NCBI RefSeq assembly: GCF_020621385.1
Contig: NZ_JAESVA010000017.1
Location: 1-64,000, forward strand
Direction: 5' to 3'
DNA: 64,000 bases
DNA from: Acidisoma cellulosilyticum
Lineage (GTDB): Bacteria; Pseudomonadota; Alphaproteobacteria; Acetobacterales; Acetobacteraceae
This document shows positions 18,901 to 27,623 of the stretch, piece after piece. Under the pieces are notes generated by a model. The model was not told the origin of the DNA and did not search any database. It saw only the letters and a list, made by a program, of their open reading frames with translations. The position numbers and the translations under genes were made by a program. Positions within the stretch are counted from its first letter, which is position 1. Every line of letters starts with the position of its first letter.

Positions 18901-19715
18901 CGAGCGACAGGTGGTGGAGAACCGCCTTCGCTACCTCGATCGGAACCTCTCATGAAAAAACGGGAAGTCCCTGTCAGGACGCCGCCGACTGCAGAGTCGT
19001 GGAAGATCTGAATGGGGAGCAAATTCTCATTGCGGCGGTTAGCGACGGGGCTGGCACGGCGGCACACTCAGAAATCGGTTCGAAGCAAACCGTTTCGGAG
19101 TTCTTGGAGCATTTTTCTGGAGTAGCGCAACGAGATGCCACGCTCGAAACCATTACATCAACCTCTGTAAAAAGGTGGTTTCGGTCTTTAGTGGAGTCCC
19201 TCAAGGATACGGCCACTAGAAACGGGCACGAACTGCGCGATTATTCATGCACAATCCTGGGAGCGGTGTTGGCCCGCACGGCTTCCATCTACGTTCAGTT
19301 AGGTGATGGCGCCATTGTGGTGGCCACGGAAGGCGGCGATGATTATGCCTGGGTCTTTTGGCCCCAGAACGGGGAATACGCAAATTCGACTTTTTTCGTC
19401 ACTCAGCCGGGCGTGGAGGAATTGCTGCAGATTGAGGCAGAAGGCCCTCCTGTCGATGAGATTGCGATATTTTCTGATGGAATTGAACGCCTCGTATTGA
19501 ACATGAGTGAGCGGACAGTCCACGGCCCCGCTTTTCAGCCAATCTTTAGCTGGTTGGCGACGCTTGAAGAGGACCAGAGCGGGCTGCCTTCGCCTGTTTT
19601 AGAAAGTTATCTGGCCTCTAAGCATATTAATAGTCGCACTGACGATGATAAGTCTCTTGTAATGGCGACCCGCCGCCTTGCTGCAGTGCCGGAAAATGTC
19701 GAAGCAGCTGTTTAA
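18897..19715 (+). CDS. PP2C-type Ser/Thr phosphatase of the triad
   Basis: The 272-residue protein has the PP2C metal-binding aspartates: AVSDGAGTAAHSEIGS (Asp50), QLGDGAIVV, IAIFSDGIERL and the final DDDKSLVMATRR. N-terminal GTSHEKTGSPCQDAA is the usual opening of the bacterial PP2C_2 subgroup. It starts at ATGA shared with the VWA stop. It should remove phosphates added by the kinase encoded immediately downstream, whose ATG lies 20 bases inside this gene. The tight overlaps on both sides indicate a stoichiometric signalling unit. Confidence 0.9.
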   Translation: MTSDRWWRTAFATSIGTSHEKTGSPCQDAADCRVVEDLNGEQILIAAVSDGAGTAAHSEIGSKQTVSEFLEHFSGVAQRDATLETITSTSVKRWFRSLVESLKDTATRNGHELRDYSCTILGAVLARTASIYVQLGDGAIVVATEGGDDYAWVFWPQNGEYANSTFFVTQPGVEELLQIEAEGPPVDEIAIFSDGIERLVLNMSERTVHGPAFQPIFSWLATLEEDQSGLPSPVLESYLASKHINSRTDDDKSLVMATRRLAAVPENVEAAV

Positions 19716-22014
19716 CTCCCGTGGCGCACCCATTTCCTTAGGAAAGGAGATCGGAAAGGGTGGTGAGGGAGCGGTCTCCGAGATAATCGGACATCCTGAC
19801 AAAGTCGCAAAGATAAACTTCAAACCCTTATCTCGCGATCATGCGCAGAAGCTAACTGCCATGACGTCATTGACGACGCCGGAATTGCTGCGGATAGCTG
19901 CAATGCCGTTGGATACCTTGCACGATCATAGTCGGCAGGTTGTCGGTTTTATAATGCCGAAGGTTCTGGGTCATGAACCTGTATTTAAGGTCTACGGCCC
20001 AAAGTTGCGACTAAGGGAGTTTCCGAAAGCGGATTGGCGGTTTTTGATCCATGCCGCGGCTAACACTGCTCGGGCGTTTTCTACTGTTCACGCCGCATCG
20101 CTTGTGGTCGGAGATGTCAATCACGGGAACCTTGTCGTCAGCCAGGACGCAACCGTCCGAATGATTGACTGCGATAGCTTCCAAGTATCGAGCGGCAATA
20201 GTATTTGGTTTTGTGAAGTCGGGGTTGGAACCCATCAGCCCCCCGAAATGCAAGGATTGGCCAGCTACAAAACAGTACGTCGAAGCACGAACCATGACAA
20301 CTTCGGCCTAGCGGTCATCATCTTCCAGCTGCTCTGCATCGGGAAGCATCCGTTTGCCGGGAGGCCTAGTGGGTCAGAAGATATCCCTACACTGGAAGAT
20401 GCTATTGCGGCTTCCCGATATGCGCATTCCATCGAAGGTGCGCGAACACGATTGAAGCCGCCTCTGGGCAGTCTACCTGTCGATGCGCTTGGCCCCGAAC
20501 TTCAGGGTATGTTCGAGAAGGCGTTTTCTCCGTCCGGTCGCAACGGCAGTCGCCCAACCGCAACTGAATGGGTAACCGCGCTCGATAGCCTCCAAAGCGA
20601 GGTGCGCCCCTGCGCTTCAAATCAATCGCATTTTTATCGAAAGGGATATGCGGGGTGCCCCTGGTGCCAAATCGAGTCTTCGACGAACACCACCTTGTTC
20701 CCCGTAATTTTCACTCCAGGAAGCAGCGGCACCACATCTATTGCCGCAATCTGGCAGCAGATTGAGTCCGTTCCCTCTCCACCTGCAATTGGCCCGGTCC
20801 CCACCATCCCCGCTCCGAGTAGGAACGCCTCTGATGCTGCAAAGGCCATCAACCGAAAGGAAGTAAGTTTATTGCTTCTTTCGTGGCTCACCGTGGCTGC
20901 CGGAGTTGCCATGACTTTCGCCGGTAATGCCACCGCCCGGGCAGTCCTTATCTTTTGTCTGATTTGTGCGCTTGGCGTCATCCAGGGGAAGGCTAAGAAA
21001 ACGAAGGCAGGCCCTTTTCAACAGGCGCTGTTCGACGTCCAAGCTGAATGGTCGACGCTATGTGAGGCATGGCGGCAGGCAGTCGAATCGCAGGGCTTTA
21101 CCTGCATCAAGCAAACTTGCGTGAGCCTAAAGTCCGAATACGATGGTCTGTCAAACGAACGCCTGAGGCGCCTGCAGGTTCTCCATGACAAGCGGCGAGA
21201 CAAGCAACTCGAGGAGCACCTTGATCGCTTTACGATTGCTCAGGCGGGGATCGCTGGAATCAAACACGCAAAAATCGCCACTTTAACGAGTTACGGCATC
21301 GACACGGCTTTTGACGTAAACGTTCCGAGAATTATGGCTTTGCCGGGTTTTGGGCCCCATCTGACGCAGCGTCTCTATGACTGGCGACAAAGCCATGAGC
21401 GGACGTTTAGATTTGACGGGAGCCGCGGGGTGGCGGCGGCTGACGTAGCAAATGTCGAGCGCGATATAATGGCGAATCGTAGTCGAATTGAAAGCCTCCT
21501 TTCTGCGAATGTCTCCCGGCTTCGAAATACGAGCTTCCTTCAATCGGCTAGCAATCATACCCTTATAAAAACACGAACTGAACTAGAATCGAAAATCCCA
21601 CAAGCGCGTGCGGATGCTCTGATTGCGCGTGGTAATACGCCGACAAGCAAGAGGCGTATGGCTGCCGCAGCTGTGCTTTTTGTTGTCGCAGGATTGTCTG
21701 CGTTAGATACTGGCAGTTCCAATGCCGTTGCCCAGTCCTCGGGAAGTGACCCATCCTCTGGGCAGGTGTCGCAGCAGGCACCGGCCCAGCATACCGCTGA
21801 CACATCTACGAGCACCGTTGCTGGGAATCAGAAAATTATAATGACCCACGCGGCTAATGTTCGGTCCGGCCCCAGCACCTCTTCGTCCGTCGTTCAAGTG
21901 GCCAACGCAGGCGCCGTCTTCCAGGTATTCCAAAAGTCGCAGGGCTGGGTCCAGGTTGGCGACGCAAGTCCCGTTGGCTGGGTCTACTCGGCTTTCGTGC
22001 GTGTTTTGCCTTAA
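19696..22014 (+). CDS. transmembrane Ser/Thr kinase with CPWC, HhH and SH3b domains
   Basis: The protein has 772 residues from the ATG at 19696. The kinase domain spans about 15-300: glycine loop GKGGEG (20-25), lysine in VAKI (Lys39), a catalytic loop written GDVNHGN (139-145) in place of HRDxxxxN, DCD (158-160) in place of DFG, and HQPPE in place of APE. These variants match the TerY-P type kinases. A Cys pair CPWC (321-324) follows, then two hydrophobic helices (391-409 and 413-429). A coiled helical segment and a helix-hairpin-helix (ALPGFGPHLTQRLYDWR, about 548-564) follow. A third TM helix (654-671) and a C-terminal SH3b domain (717-770) complete it. With three helices, kinase and HhH would be cytoplasmic and SH3b periplasmic. 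The combined fold suggests a wall-sensing kinase. Confidence 0.85.
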   Translation: MSKQLFNSRGAPISLGKEIGKGGEGAVSEIIGHPDKVAKINFKPLSRDHAQKLTAMTSLTTPELLRIAAMPLDTLHDHSRQVVGFIMPKVLGHEPVFKVYGPKLRLREFPKADWRFLIHAAANTARAFSTVHAASLVVGDVNHGNLVVSQDATVRMIDCDSFQVSSGNSIWFCEVGVGTHQPPEMQGLASYKTVRRSTNHDNFGLAVIIFQLLCIGKHPFAGRPSGSEDIPTLEDAIAASRYAHSIEGARTRLKPPLGSLPVDALGPELQGMFEKAFSPSGRNGSRPTATEWVTALDSLQSEVRPCASNQSHFYRKGYAGCPWCQIESSTNTTLFPVIFTPGSSGTTSIAAIWQQIESVPSPPAIGPVPTIPAPSRNASDAAKAINRKEVSLLLLSWLTVAAGVAMTFAGNATARAVLIFCLICALGVIQGKAKKTKAGPFQQALFDVQAEWSTLCEAWRQAVESQGFTCIKQTCVSLKSEYDGLSNERLRRLQVLHDKRRDKQLEEHLDRFTIAQAGIAGIKHAKIATLTSYGIDTAFDVNVPRIMALPGFGPHLTQRLYDWRQSHERTFRFDGSRGVAAADVANVERDIMANRSRIESLLSANVSRLRNTSFLQSASNHTLIKTRTELESKIPQARADALIARGNTPTSKRRMAAAAVLFVVAGLSALDTGSSNAVAQSSGSDPSSGQVSQQAPAQHTADTSTSTVAGNQKIIMTHAANVRSGPSTSSSVVQVANAGAVFQVFQKSQGWVQVGDASPVGWVYSAFVRVLP

Positions 22015-22083
22015 GCCACCCGCACCGACTTGTGGGTCAAACCGATAACTCAGCTTCCTTCTGATTGAACTAGGTCTCCCTCC

Positions 22084-23214
22084 ATGAATGGTCGATTTCG
22101 GAATGCCATCACCAGCGTTCCTAGGGTCCGGATAGCCGTCGGTCGCGCGGGACTTTCCACGACGATAGGTTCGTCAGGCAACTGGAACCCAACTTCAGCT
22201 CGATGGCTCGCGAGCCTCCAAAGTATTGGCAACCCTAACCTCGCTGGTCAGCTGCCGACCGATCCCTTCCTGATCCCGGGTACGCGAACGGATTTCGGGA
22301 CGGGCAATGTGTCAAATATGACCTCATCAGGGTTGGCGAGCTTCAAGGCACTCCTGCTTGCTACAAACCAGAGAAAGCGAGAAATCCAAGCAGATATCAG
22401 AAAGGGCAGGTTGCAGGTCGCCGGTGCCTGGACAGTAAGAGCGCTGGGTTGGGCAACGCTAGCATGTGCGATTATGCCTGTTCGACGCGGCGCCAACGGA
22501 CGCCTTGTGCAGCGACGGACGGAGCTGGCAACTTTGAGAGCGAACCTAGAGACTTCAGTCGTTAACGTGGATTTCGATATGGAGAGCGAGGTTGCCTCGC
22601 CGCATCGGCGTTCCCGTGCTGCTTTCGACCAAATGCTTGCCTGTGAGAAGATTTGGTCTGTTTCATCGACCCAGTTGATTGATAGCGTGAGAGCGCGAAC
22701 GACAGCGGCCTACGTGTCAGGTAGGCGCGCGATAGGCTTTTCCCATGGAGCTGACCCGCTGGTAAGTACGAGCGAAGCCCCAATGGCGTTGCCCGCTCAA
22801 GGGGGAAAGAGCACAGCCTATTTCTACCCGGGGTTTGTTCTCGTCGCGGCCAATAATGGATCAGATTTCGCTCTCGTGGATCTGGCGGAACTGCAGTTGA
22901 GCGTGACCACGGCCAAATTCAATGAAACTGAAGCGGCCCCGAGAGACACTGCCGTCATTGGAAAAACCTGGGCGAAATCCAACAAAGATGGCTCAAGAGA
23001 TCGCCGTTTTAAAGACAATCGCGAAATCCCTGTTGCCGTTTATGGCGACCTGAAAATGTCGACAGAAGGCGGCCTGAACGAGGCGTTTATGACCAGTAGA
23101 GTCGAACCCTGTCTAGCGTTTGGTGCCGCGATCCAGGAGCTACAGAAGCTCCTAAGGGCCGGGCGCTCAGGGCACAGAATTGCAAATCAAAGAACAATCT
23201 CGCCGAGATATTAG
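22084..23214 (+). CDS. uncharacterised protein with a divergent DUF4236-like N-terminus
   Basis: I do not recognise a named family for this 376-residue protein. Its first 30 residues (RFRNAITSVPRVRIAVGRAG, then LSTTIGSS) can be laid residue by residue on the DUF4236 start of the next gene (RFRRSVRIAPGLRLNLSKSG, then PSLSVGG), so it probably carries a degenerate copy. One weakly hydrophobic segment lies near 113-130. The remainder is soluble, with a central IGFSHGADPLVS and a later AYFYPGFVLVAANNGSDFALVDL segment. It follows the kinase by 69 bases in the same direction and should be part of the same transcript. Confidence 0.6.
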   Translation: MNGRFRNAITSVPRVRIAVGRAGLSTTIGSSGNWNPTSARWLASLQSIGNPNLAGQLPTDPFLIPGTRTDFGTGNVSNMTSSGLASFKALLLATNQRKREIQADIRKGRLQVAGAWTVRALGWATLACAIMPVRRGANGRLVQRRTELATLRANLETSVVNVDFDMESEVASPHRRSRAAFDQMLACEKIWSVSSTQLIDSVRARTTAAYVSGRRAIGFSHGADPLVSTSEAPMALPAQGGKSTAYFYPGFVLVAANNGSDFALVDLAELQLSVTTAKFNETEAAPRDTAVIGKTWAKSNKDGSRDRRFKDNREIPVAVYGDLKMSTEGGLNEAFMTSRVEPCLAFGAAIQELQKLLRAGRSGHRIANQRTISPRY

Positions 23215-23251
23215 CTTCTTACTATCTCAACCGTCCCCAATAGGTATCCAA

Positions 23252-23911
23252 ATGGGTTTTCGCTTTCGCCGCAGTGTTAGGATTGCACCAGGTCTTAGAC
23301 TCAATCTGTCCAAGTCAGGCCCAAGCCTGAGCGTTGGCGGAAAAGGCGCAACATTCAACATTAGCAAAAAGGGCACCCGGGCGACGTTTGGTATCCCGGG
23401 CACCGGGATATCCTATCAGACTGCCCACAAGCATGCGCATCGGCATTCCGAAGCAGCATCGCCGTCACTTCATTTGAATTCGTCACCCAACATCCAGCCA
23501 AGTTTGGTGCATAAAGGTATTGCGCGAGCATGCAGCTTCGGCGTTATCGTCTTATTGGTTGCTGGTGTAGCCTGGTTCAACAGCTCTCCAAGCAGCACGA
23601 CGGAAAGCGTGTCCATTGCTCCGGTTGGTCCCGCTGCCGCTGATGCTCCCGCAGATGGGCAGACGGGGACTGTAACAAGCGGGCCGACGGCAGCGGTGTC
23701 CAGTCCTGTCGCACCGACAGAAGCCGCTCCGCCGCGAACCGTCACTGTCCTGCGAATGGCGAATATCCGGAGTGGGCCAAGTGTCAAAGATGCGATAGTG
23801 AATCGGGCGAAACCGGGTGACGAGCTTGACATCGTCGGAAAAGACCGTGGGTGGGTGGAAATTCGACAGGGCACCGCTACAGCTTGGATTGCGGCCTCAC
23901 TGGTGCATTAG
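23252..23911 (+). CDS. DUF4236 protein with one TM helix and periplasmic SH3b domain
   Basis: The protein has 219 residues from the ATG at 23252, which is preceded by AGG and fits the DUF4236 start MGFRFRRSVRIAPGLRLNLS. The domain continues through FNISKKGTRATFGIPGTGISYQT (to about 56). A basic His-rich linker, a TM helix (about 94-109), an Ala/Pro/Ser-rich stalk and a C-terminal SH3b domain (165-217; ANIRSGPS, GDELDIVGKDRGWVEI) follow. The SH3b is similar in layout to that of the kinase (ANVRSGPS, GWVQVGDASPVGWVYSAF), so both would face the periplasm and may bind the same cell-wall ligand. The longer upstream frame lacks a ribosome site. Confidence 0.8.
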   Translation: MGFRFRRSVRIAPGLRLNLSKSGPSLSVGGKGATFNISKKGTRATFGIPGTGISYQTAHKHAHRHSEAASPSLHLNSSPNIQPSLVHKGIARACSFGVIVLLVAGVAWFNSSPSSTTESVSIAPVGPAAADAPADGQTGTVTSGPTAAVSSPVAPTEAAPPRTVTVLRMANIRSGPSVKDAIVNRAKPGDELDIVGKDRGWVEIRQGTATAWIAASLVH

Positions 23912-24074
23912 CGAGGAATGTCGGCAACCGTCCGAGAGCAGAGGCTATCCAATTATGCTTCGTCAGACTGAGAGTTGTTCAGAAAATCTAGCTATCAAGC
24001 TGACCGCTCATCATCATCCGTTCACCGTTCATGATACCATAGCGCGATAAGGCAGCAGCCACGCGGAGGGACTT

Positions 24075-24896
24075 ATGAGTGACCAAACTACACTAGCGAT
24101 CGCGTTGGGCTTTGCCTTGGCCTTGACGTCGTTTGTATCTGCGCGCGCACAAAACGACGGTTCGGCGCCGACACCTCCTGCGGGGGCATATTTTCCGGCC
24201 CCAGCGGCCTCGCAGGCAATCTCAGGGAGTGTTTCGCTTTCCCAGGCGTCTTCTCCAACATTCCCGGTAAACTCTGAAGCCCAATCGCCACTGATTCCAC
24301 AGTGGGTCCAGACAAATACGATTTCAGCGTCAGGTTCCAAAACCTGTGGCATGGAAGCTGACCTTAGCGGCAATTGGCGGATGAGCCTCATGGCCGATAT
24401 GGCCCAACCGCGAGTCTTCACGTTGAACATCACCCGACCCGATCCTTTCCCGAGCGACGGAGGCCAGGAAATCACGCTCGCCTATGACAAGGGCAGCCAG
24501 ACCCTGGCTGGGAATGTGAAGTCGAACTCAATAGCCATTGCTCTGGATGCCATAACATTCCCACCGTTTCTTCATGGGTTCACGGCCGGAAATTCGCTCT
24601 TCATTAAAGCGAGCGGTTTAGAAGCAGAGAAAGTCGACCTGACAGGAACTTCTGCAGCTATCTCCAAACTCGGGCAGTGCACCGAGGCAGCAGATTTTAC
24701 TCAACTCCCGCCGCCTTGGCATGCTCCGACCGCAGCCGGGGTCGCTACCGCATCGACAAGCTCGTCTTCGGCAGATACCGATCAACCATCTCCACAAGAG
24801 AAAGCGCTGGACCACTACAAGAGCGCCCCTCTTGCAACAGGCGTCTTTTCAGGCAAACCGCTCTCGCTGTTCAATAAGATGTGTCGGTTTCGATAG
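24075..24896 (+). CDS. secreted uncharacterised protein, N-terminal part of a probable split gene
   Basis: The 273-residue protein starts at an ATG preceded by GGAGGG and has a clear signal peptide (MSDQTTLAIALGFALALTSF, cleavage after SARA). The mature part has a long low-complexity Pro/Ala/Ser stretch and then a beta-rich segment (CGMEADLSGNWRMSLMADM). I do not recognise the family. The frame ends abruptly at 24896. The next reading frame opens at 24878, directly after an in-frame TAA, and continues without its own signal peptide or ribosome site. I suspect a single ancestral protein broken by a -1 shift within 24878-24896. Confidence 0.65.
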   Translation: MSDQTTLAIALGFALALTSFVSARAQNDGSAPTPPAGAYFPAPAASQAISGSVSLSQASSPTFPVNSEAQSPLIPQWVQTNTISASGSKTCGMEADLSGNWRMSLMADMAQPRVFTLNITRPDPFPSDGGQEITLAYDKGSQTLAGNVKSNSIAIALDAITFPPFLHGFTAGNSLFIKASGLEAEKVDLTGTSAAISKLGQCTEAADFTQLPPPWHAPTAAGVATASTSSSSADTDQPSPQEKALDHYKSAPLATGVFSGKPLSLFNKMCRFR

Positions 24897-26059
24897 ACAA
24901 CGAGGAAAGCACCGATACTGATGTTTGTTCAGCGTCAAACAAAGGAGCGCTGGGCTTTCAGGTTGTAGACACTCCGCAATCGGCCCCGTGCAATGCGATC
25001 TTTATGACCATCTCTCAAAAAGGTCAGTCGGATTTCAAAGTGCCTCTATTTTTGCTCGACAACCAAGTCTCTATTGACTCACTCGCCCTGAATGTCGACG
25101 TCAGACGGCTCGCAGCCGACGTCGATGAACCACAGATTGTCCTATCAGCCTATACCGGTGGCGCTCACTGTTGCACCAGCACGGCAGCATTCCTCGAACA
25201 TGCGCCCGGAAATTGGGAAGATGTTCCCTTGGGTGAGACGGATTCGGATATCGGCCTCAACTACGTCGATATTCTTGGCGACAAGTCGGTCGAGTTCGTC
25301 GATTTTGACGGGCGGTTCAACTACCGATTTTCGTCCTATGCCGGTTCATATACGCCTACTCGCATCAGGACGCTCAGCAGCCACGGCATCCAGGACGTTA
25401 GCAAAGACCCACGTTTTCGTGGCTACATGTTACTCAAGCTTGCCGAAATGCAGGATTTTTACAAGAAAAGTGACAGCGGAGAGCCTAATGGCTACCTAGC
25501 CGGTTGGGTTGCTCAAAAGGTTCTTGTTGGCCAGCTGAACGACACTTGGCAGACAATGCTGGCTTCATATGACCATTCCAGCGACAATGGTCTGTCACAA
25601 TGTATGGTGGATCAAAGCGTTTGGGTGCCAGGAGCTTACAAAGGCGAGGGGCCCGTTTGCCCATCCGATGAAGAGATAAACGTTTCTTTTCCGGAGGCTT
25701 TGGCATATCAGTTGGTGGAGTGGGGTTACATAACTGATGCTCAAAGTGCAGCGCTGGGTTTTGATCCTGCCGCTCAACAGCAAAGCATTCAAGCCGCGAC
25801 GGCTGCATACCAACAGCAGAAAGAGAATGCTTGGTATTTGGAAACGCGTTCGGGAGACTGCATAGCTGCCAAAGATCCGAGTTCACCAGCTGCCTTGATC
25901 ACTATGGATAGGGCTAACGGCATCGAAGATAACGTCGACGTAATTCAATCTGACGGAGATCGGCCAATCGTCGTCAAAGTAGCCGAGCCCGAGAGCGGTG
26001 ATCTCGAAAATGTCTTTACCTTCTATCGAGGTGAGGATGCATGCGAGACGGCTAAATAA
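24881..26059 (+). CDS. uncharacterised protein, C-terminal part of a probable split gene
   Basis: The 392-residue frame begins at a GTG at 24881 with no visible ribosome site. It has no signal peptide, yet holds many cysteines of a secreted type (GGAHCCTSTAAFLEH, SGDCIAAKD, EDACETAK). An EF-loop-like acidic segment and a WxxxKV-rich helical part (GYLAGWVAQKVLVGQLNDTW) are visible. No family is recognised. It overlaps the upstream secreted protein by 16 bases in the -1 frame. Either the two are one gene interrupted by a frameshift, or translation continues by coupling or frameshifting. A strong terminator lies 38 bases after the stop. Confidence 0.6.
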   Translation: MSVSIDNEESTDTDVCSASNKGALGFQVVDTPQSAPCNAIFMTISQKGQSDFKVPLFLLDNQVSIDSLALNVDVRRLAADVDEPQIVLSAYTGGAHCCTSTAAFLEHAPGNWEDVPLGETDSDIGLNYVDILGDKSVEFVDFDGRFNYRFSSYAGSYTPTRIRTLSSHGIQDVSKDPRFRGYMLLKLAEMQDFYKKSDSGEPNGYLAGWVAQKVLVGQLNDTWQTMLASYDHSSDNGLSQCMVDQSVWVPGAYKGEGPVCPSDEEINVSFPEALAYQLVEWGYITDAQSAALGFDPAAQQQSIQAATAAYQQQKENAWYLETRSGDCIAAKDPSSPAALITMDRANGIEDNVDVIQSDGDRPIVVKVAEPESGDLENVFTFYRGEDACETAK

Positions 26060-26096
26060 AACAAGCGGTCTCAGCTTGATCAATTGAACTAGATGG

Positions 26097-26139
26097 AAAA
26101 GTGTCCGGTCTTGGAAGCTACCGAGAACCGGACACTTTT
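26097..26139 (+). terminator. rho-independent terminator after the kinase module
   Basis: Arms AAAAGTGTCCGGT (26097-26109) and ACCGGACACTTTT (26127-26139) are perfect 13-bp reverse complements around a 17-base loop that itself pairs partly (TCTTGG with CCGAGA). The stem ends in a run of four T. It follows the last gene of the module closely and would close its transcript. The remaining bases of 26060-26385 show no gene. Confidence 0.85.
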
Positions 26140-26385
26140 GGAGCTTGTGGGGTCCGAAGCCCTTGGCATTCGGGAATGATGTGGGACGCCGAGGTCATCA
26201 CTAGACCAGCAAATGCGTCTGGCGCGACAGATCCCGAGTGACTCTTCCATTAACCGGGATGATCGACTGGATGGACCCAGTCGAAGATATGGAGCTACGC
26301 GTCTCTACCGACGGTTTGAATTTAACGAACTGCTTGGCTATCGTTCTTCTTTTAGCCAAGATACCGAAGTAGTAATATTCGCTAG

Positions 26386-27477
26386 ATGCCCAATTCTCCT
26401 GAAGGCGCTCCGCAGACAGACAGTGCGCGTTCCCTATTGCGCCACCTCGTCAGCTCTGGTCCGGGCACCCGACCAGCAATTGCAGCGGATCTAAATTTCT
26501 CAAAGCCGACTCTAACGGCGGCGATAGATGAATTAATCGCCCTCGGTTTGGTTGAATCTCTCGGTCAGGAAGATGGGGGAGGAGCGGGGCGCCCCGGCAT
26601 TGTCTATGGGCTGGGACGTCACTCTGGATTTGTTATGGGCATCGATCTTGGCAATACGCAGGTAAGCCTGATTGCTGAAAGCCTCGATGGAAGCGTCATC
26701 GCCGAAATTAACGAAGATATCCCAGGGCGCGAAGCCTTCGACATGAGCGCGGTAACAAAAAGCGCCTCGAGGATTGCTGAAAAATCTCTTCGGCAGTTGT
26801 CGAAGCTGCACGGTCCAATGCGGGCGATCGCCATCGGAGTTCCGGTCATTGTGTCGGATAATCATCCCCAACTCAGCAGCAACGCTTGGCTGGCGGACCT
26901 AAGGAAGACCTTTTCGTTCGGAGGTGTTTCCCCGCTCATCGAGAATAACGTCAATTGCGCCACCGTCGCAGAGATGAGGCGTGGTGCAGCGCAGGGACGG
27001 CGCTCGTTTGCCTATCTCCAGGTCGGCGTAAAAATCGGCCTGAGTGTCGTCCATAACGGTGCTCTCTACCGGGGCGCGAATGGTGCGGCCGGGGAAGTGG
27101 CACGTATCCCCTATCCCTGGACTCCGACTGGACAATCGGTTCGAGGCGCTTTGGACGAGAGGCTCGGTTCTGCCGCTCTGCTGGAGCGTGTGACCAAGGA
27201 GTGGACCAAGTCCGGTGGCCCGCGACCCGATAGCGTTCGTGCACTCTTTGCGGCAGCCGAATCAGGAAACGCGGCTGCTCGTGGCATGGTTGAAGCTTAT
27301 GGTCTTGAAATTGGCCGCCTAGCCGCCGCGATCATCGGGGTCATGGATCCAGGCTTGATTGTCATGGGCGGTGGTGTCGGCCAGAAGGCCTCGGCCCCGA
27401 ACGTGTCGATATACAAATCCGCAAGTTTGGAAAGCTCAGTGTCACTTGGAGCGTTCAAGCGCTGGGCGAGCTTCTGA
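26386..27477 (+). pseudogene. ROK-family transcriptional regulator, 3'-truncated and fused to foreign sequence
   Basis: The N-terminal part is a MarR-like HTH (ARSLLRHLVSSGPGTRPAIAADLNFSKPTLTAAIDELIALGLVES) and a ROK domain with the ATP-binding start MGIDLGNTQVSLI. ROK homology runs to IMDPGLIVMGGGVGQ near base 27385. Beyond that the last 30 residues are the reverse complement of a SIR2-like gene fragment. About 50 or more C-terminal residues of the ROK domain (family length about 380-400) are missing. The gene is probably inactive as a sugar-responsive repressor, although DNA binding may persist. The start ATG at 26386 lacks a clear ribosome site. Confidence 0.75.
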
Positions 27478-27623
27478 GCTATTCCGAAGGCGGCAAAACC
27501 TAGCTGAGGCCGCGAAATCCCAGCCCCGAAGACGGGCACGAGCTTTTGCTGGGCGAGCAGTGACGCCATCTCATCAAGAATTTCCAATTGATCATTCTCA
27601 GCCGCGTTTCGGATGTCGCTCAT
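27381..27623 (-). pseudogene. N-terminal fragment of a SIR2-like protein
   Basis: On the minus strand an ATG at 27623, preceded by CGAGAAG, opens MSDIRNAAENDQLEILDEMA and then the SIR2-like nucleotide loop LVPVFGAGISRPQLGF. This is followed by AQKLAQRLNAPSDTELSKLADLYIDTFG. The frame is cut at about 27381, where it turns into antisense of the ROK gene. SIR2-like N-terminal domains are NAD-binding and often act as NADases in phage-defence proteins. Only about 80 residues remain, so the protein is dead. It marks a rearrangement junction at the right edge of the island. Confidence 0.7.
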
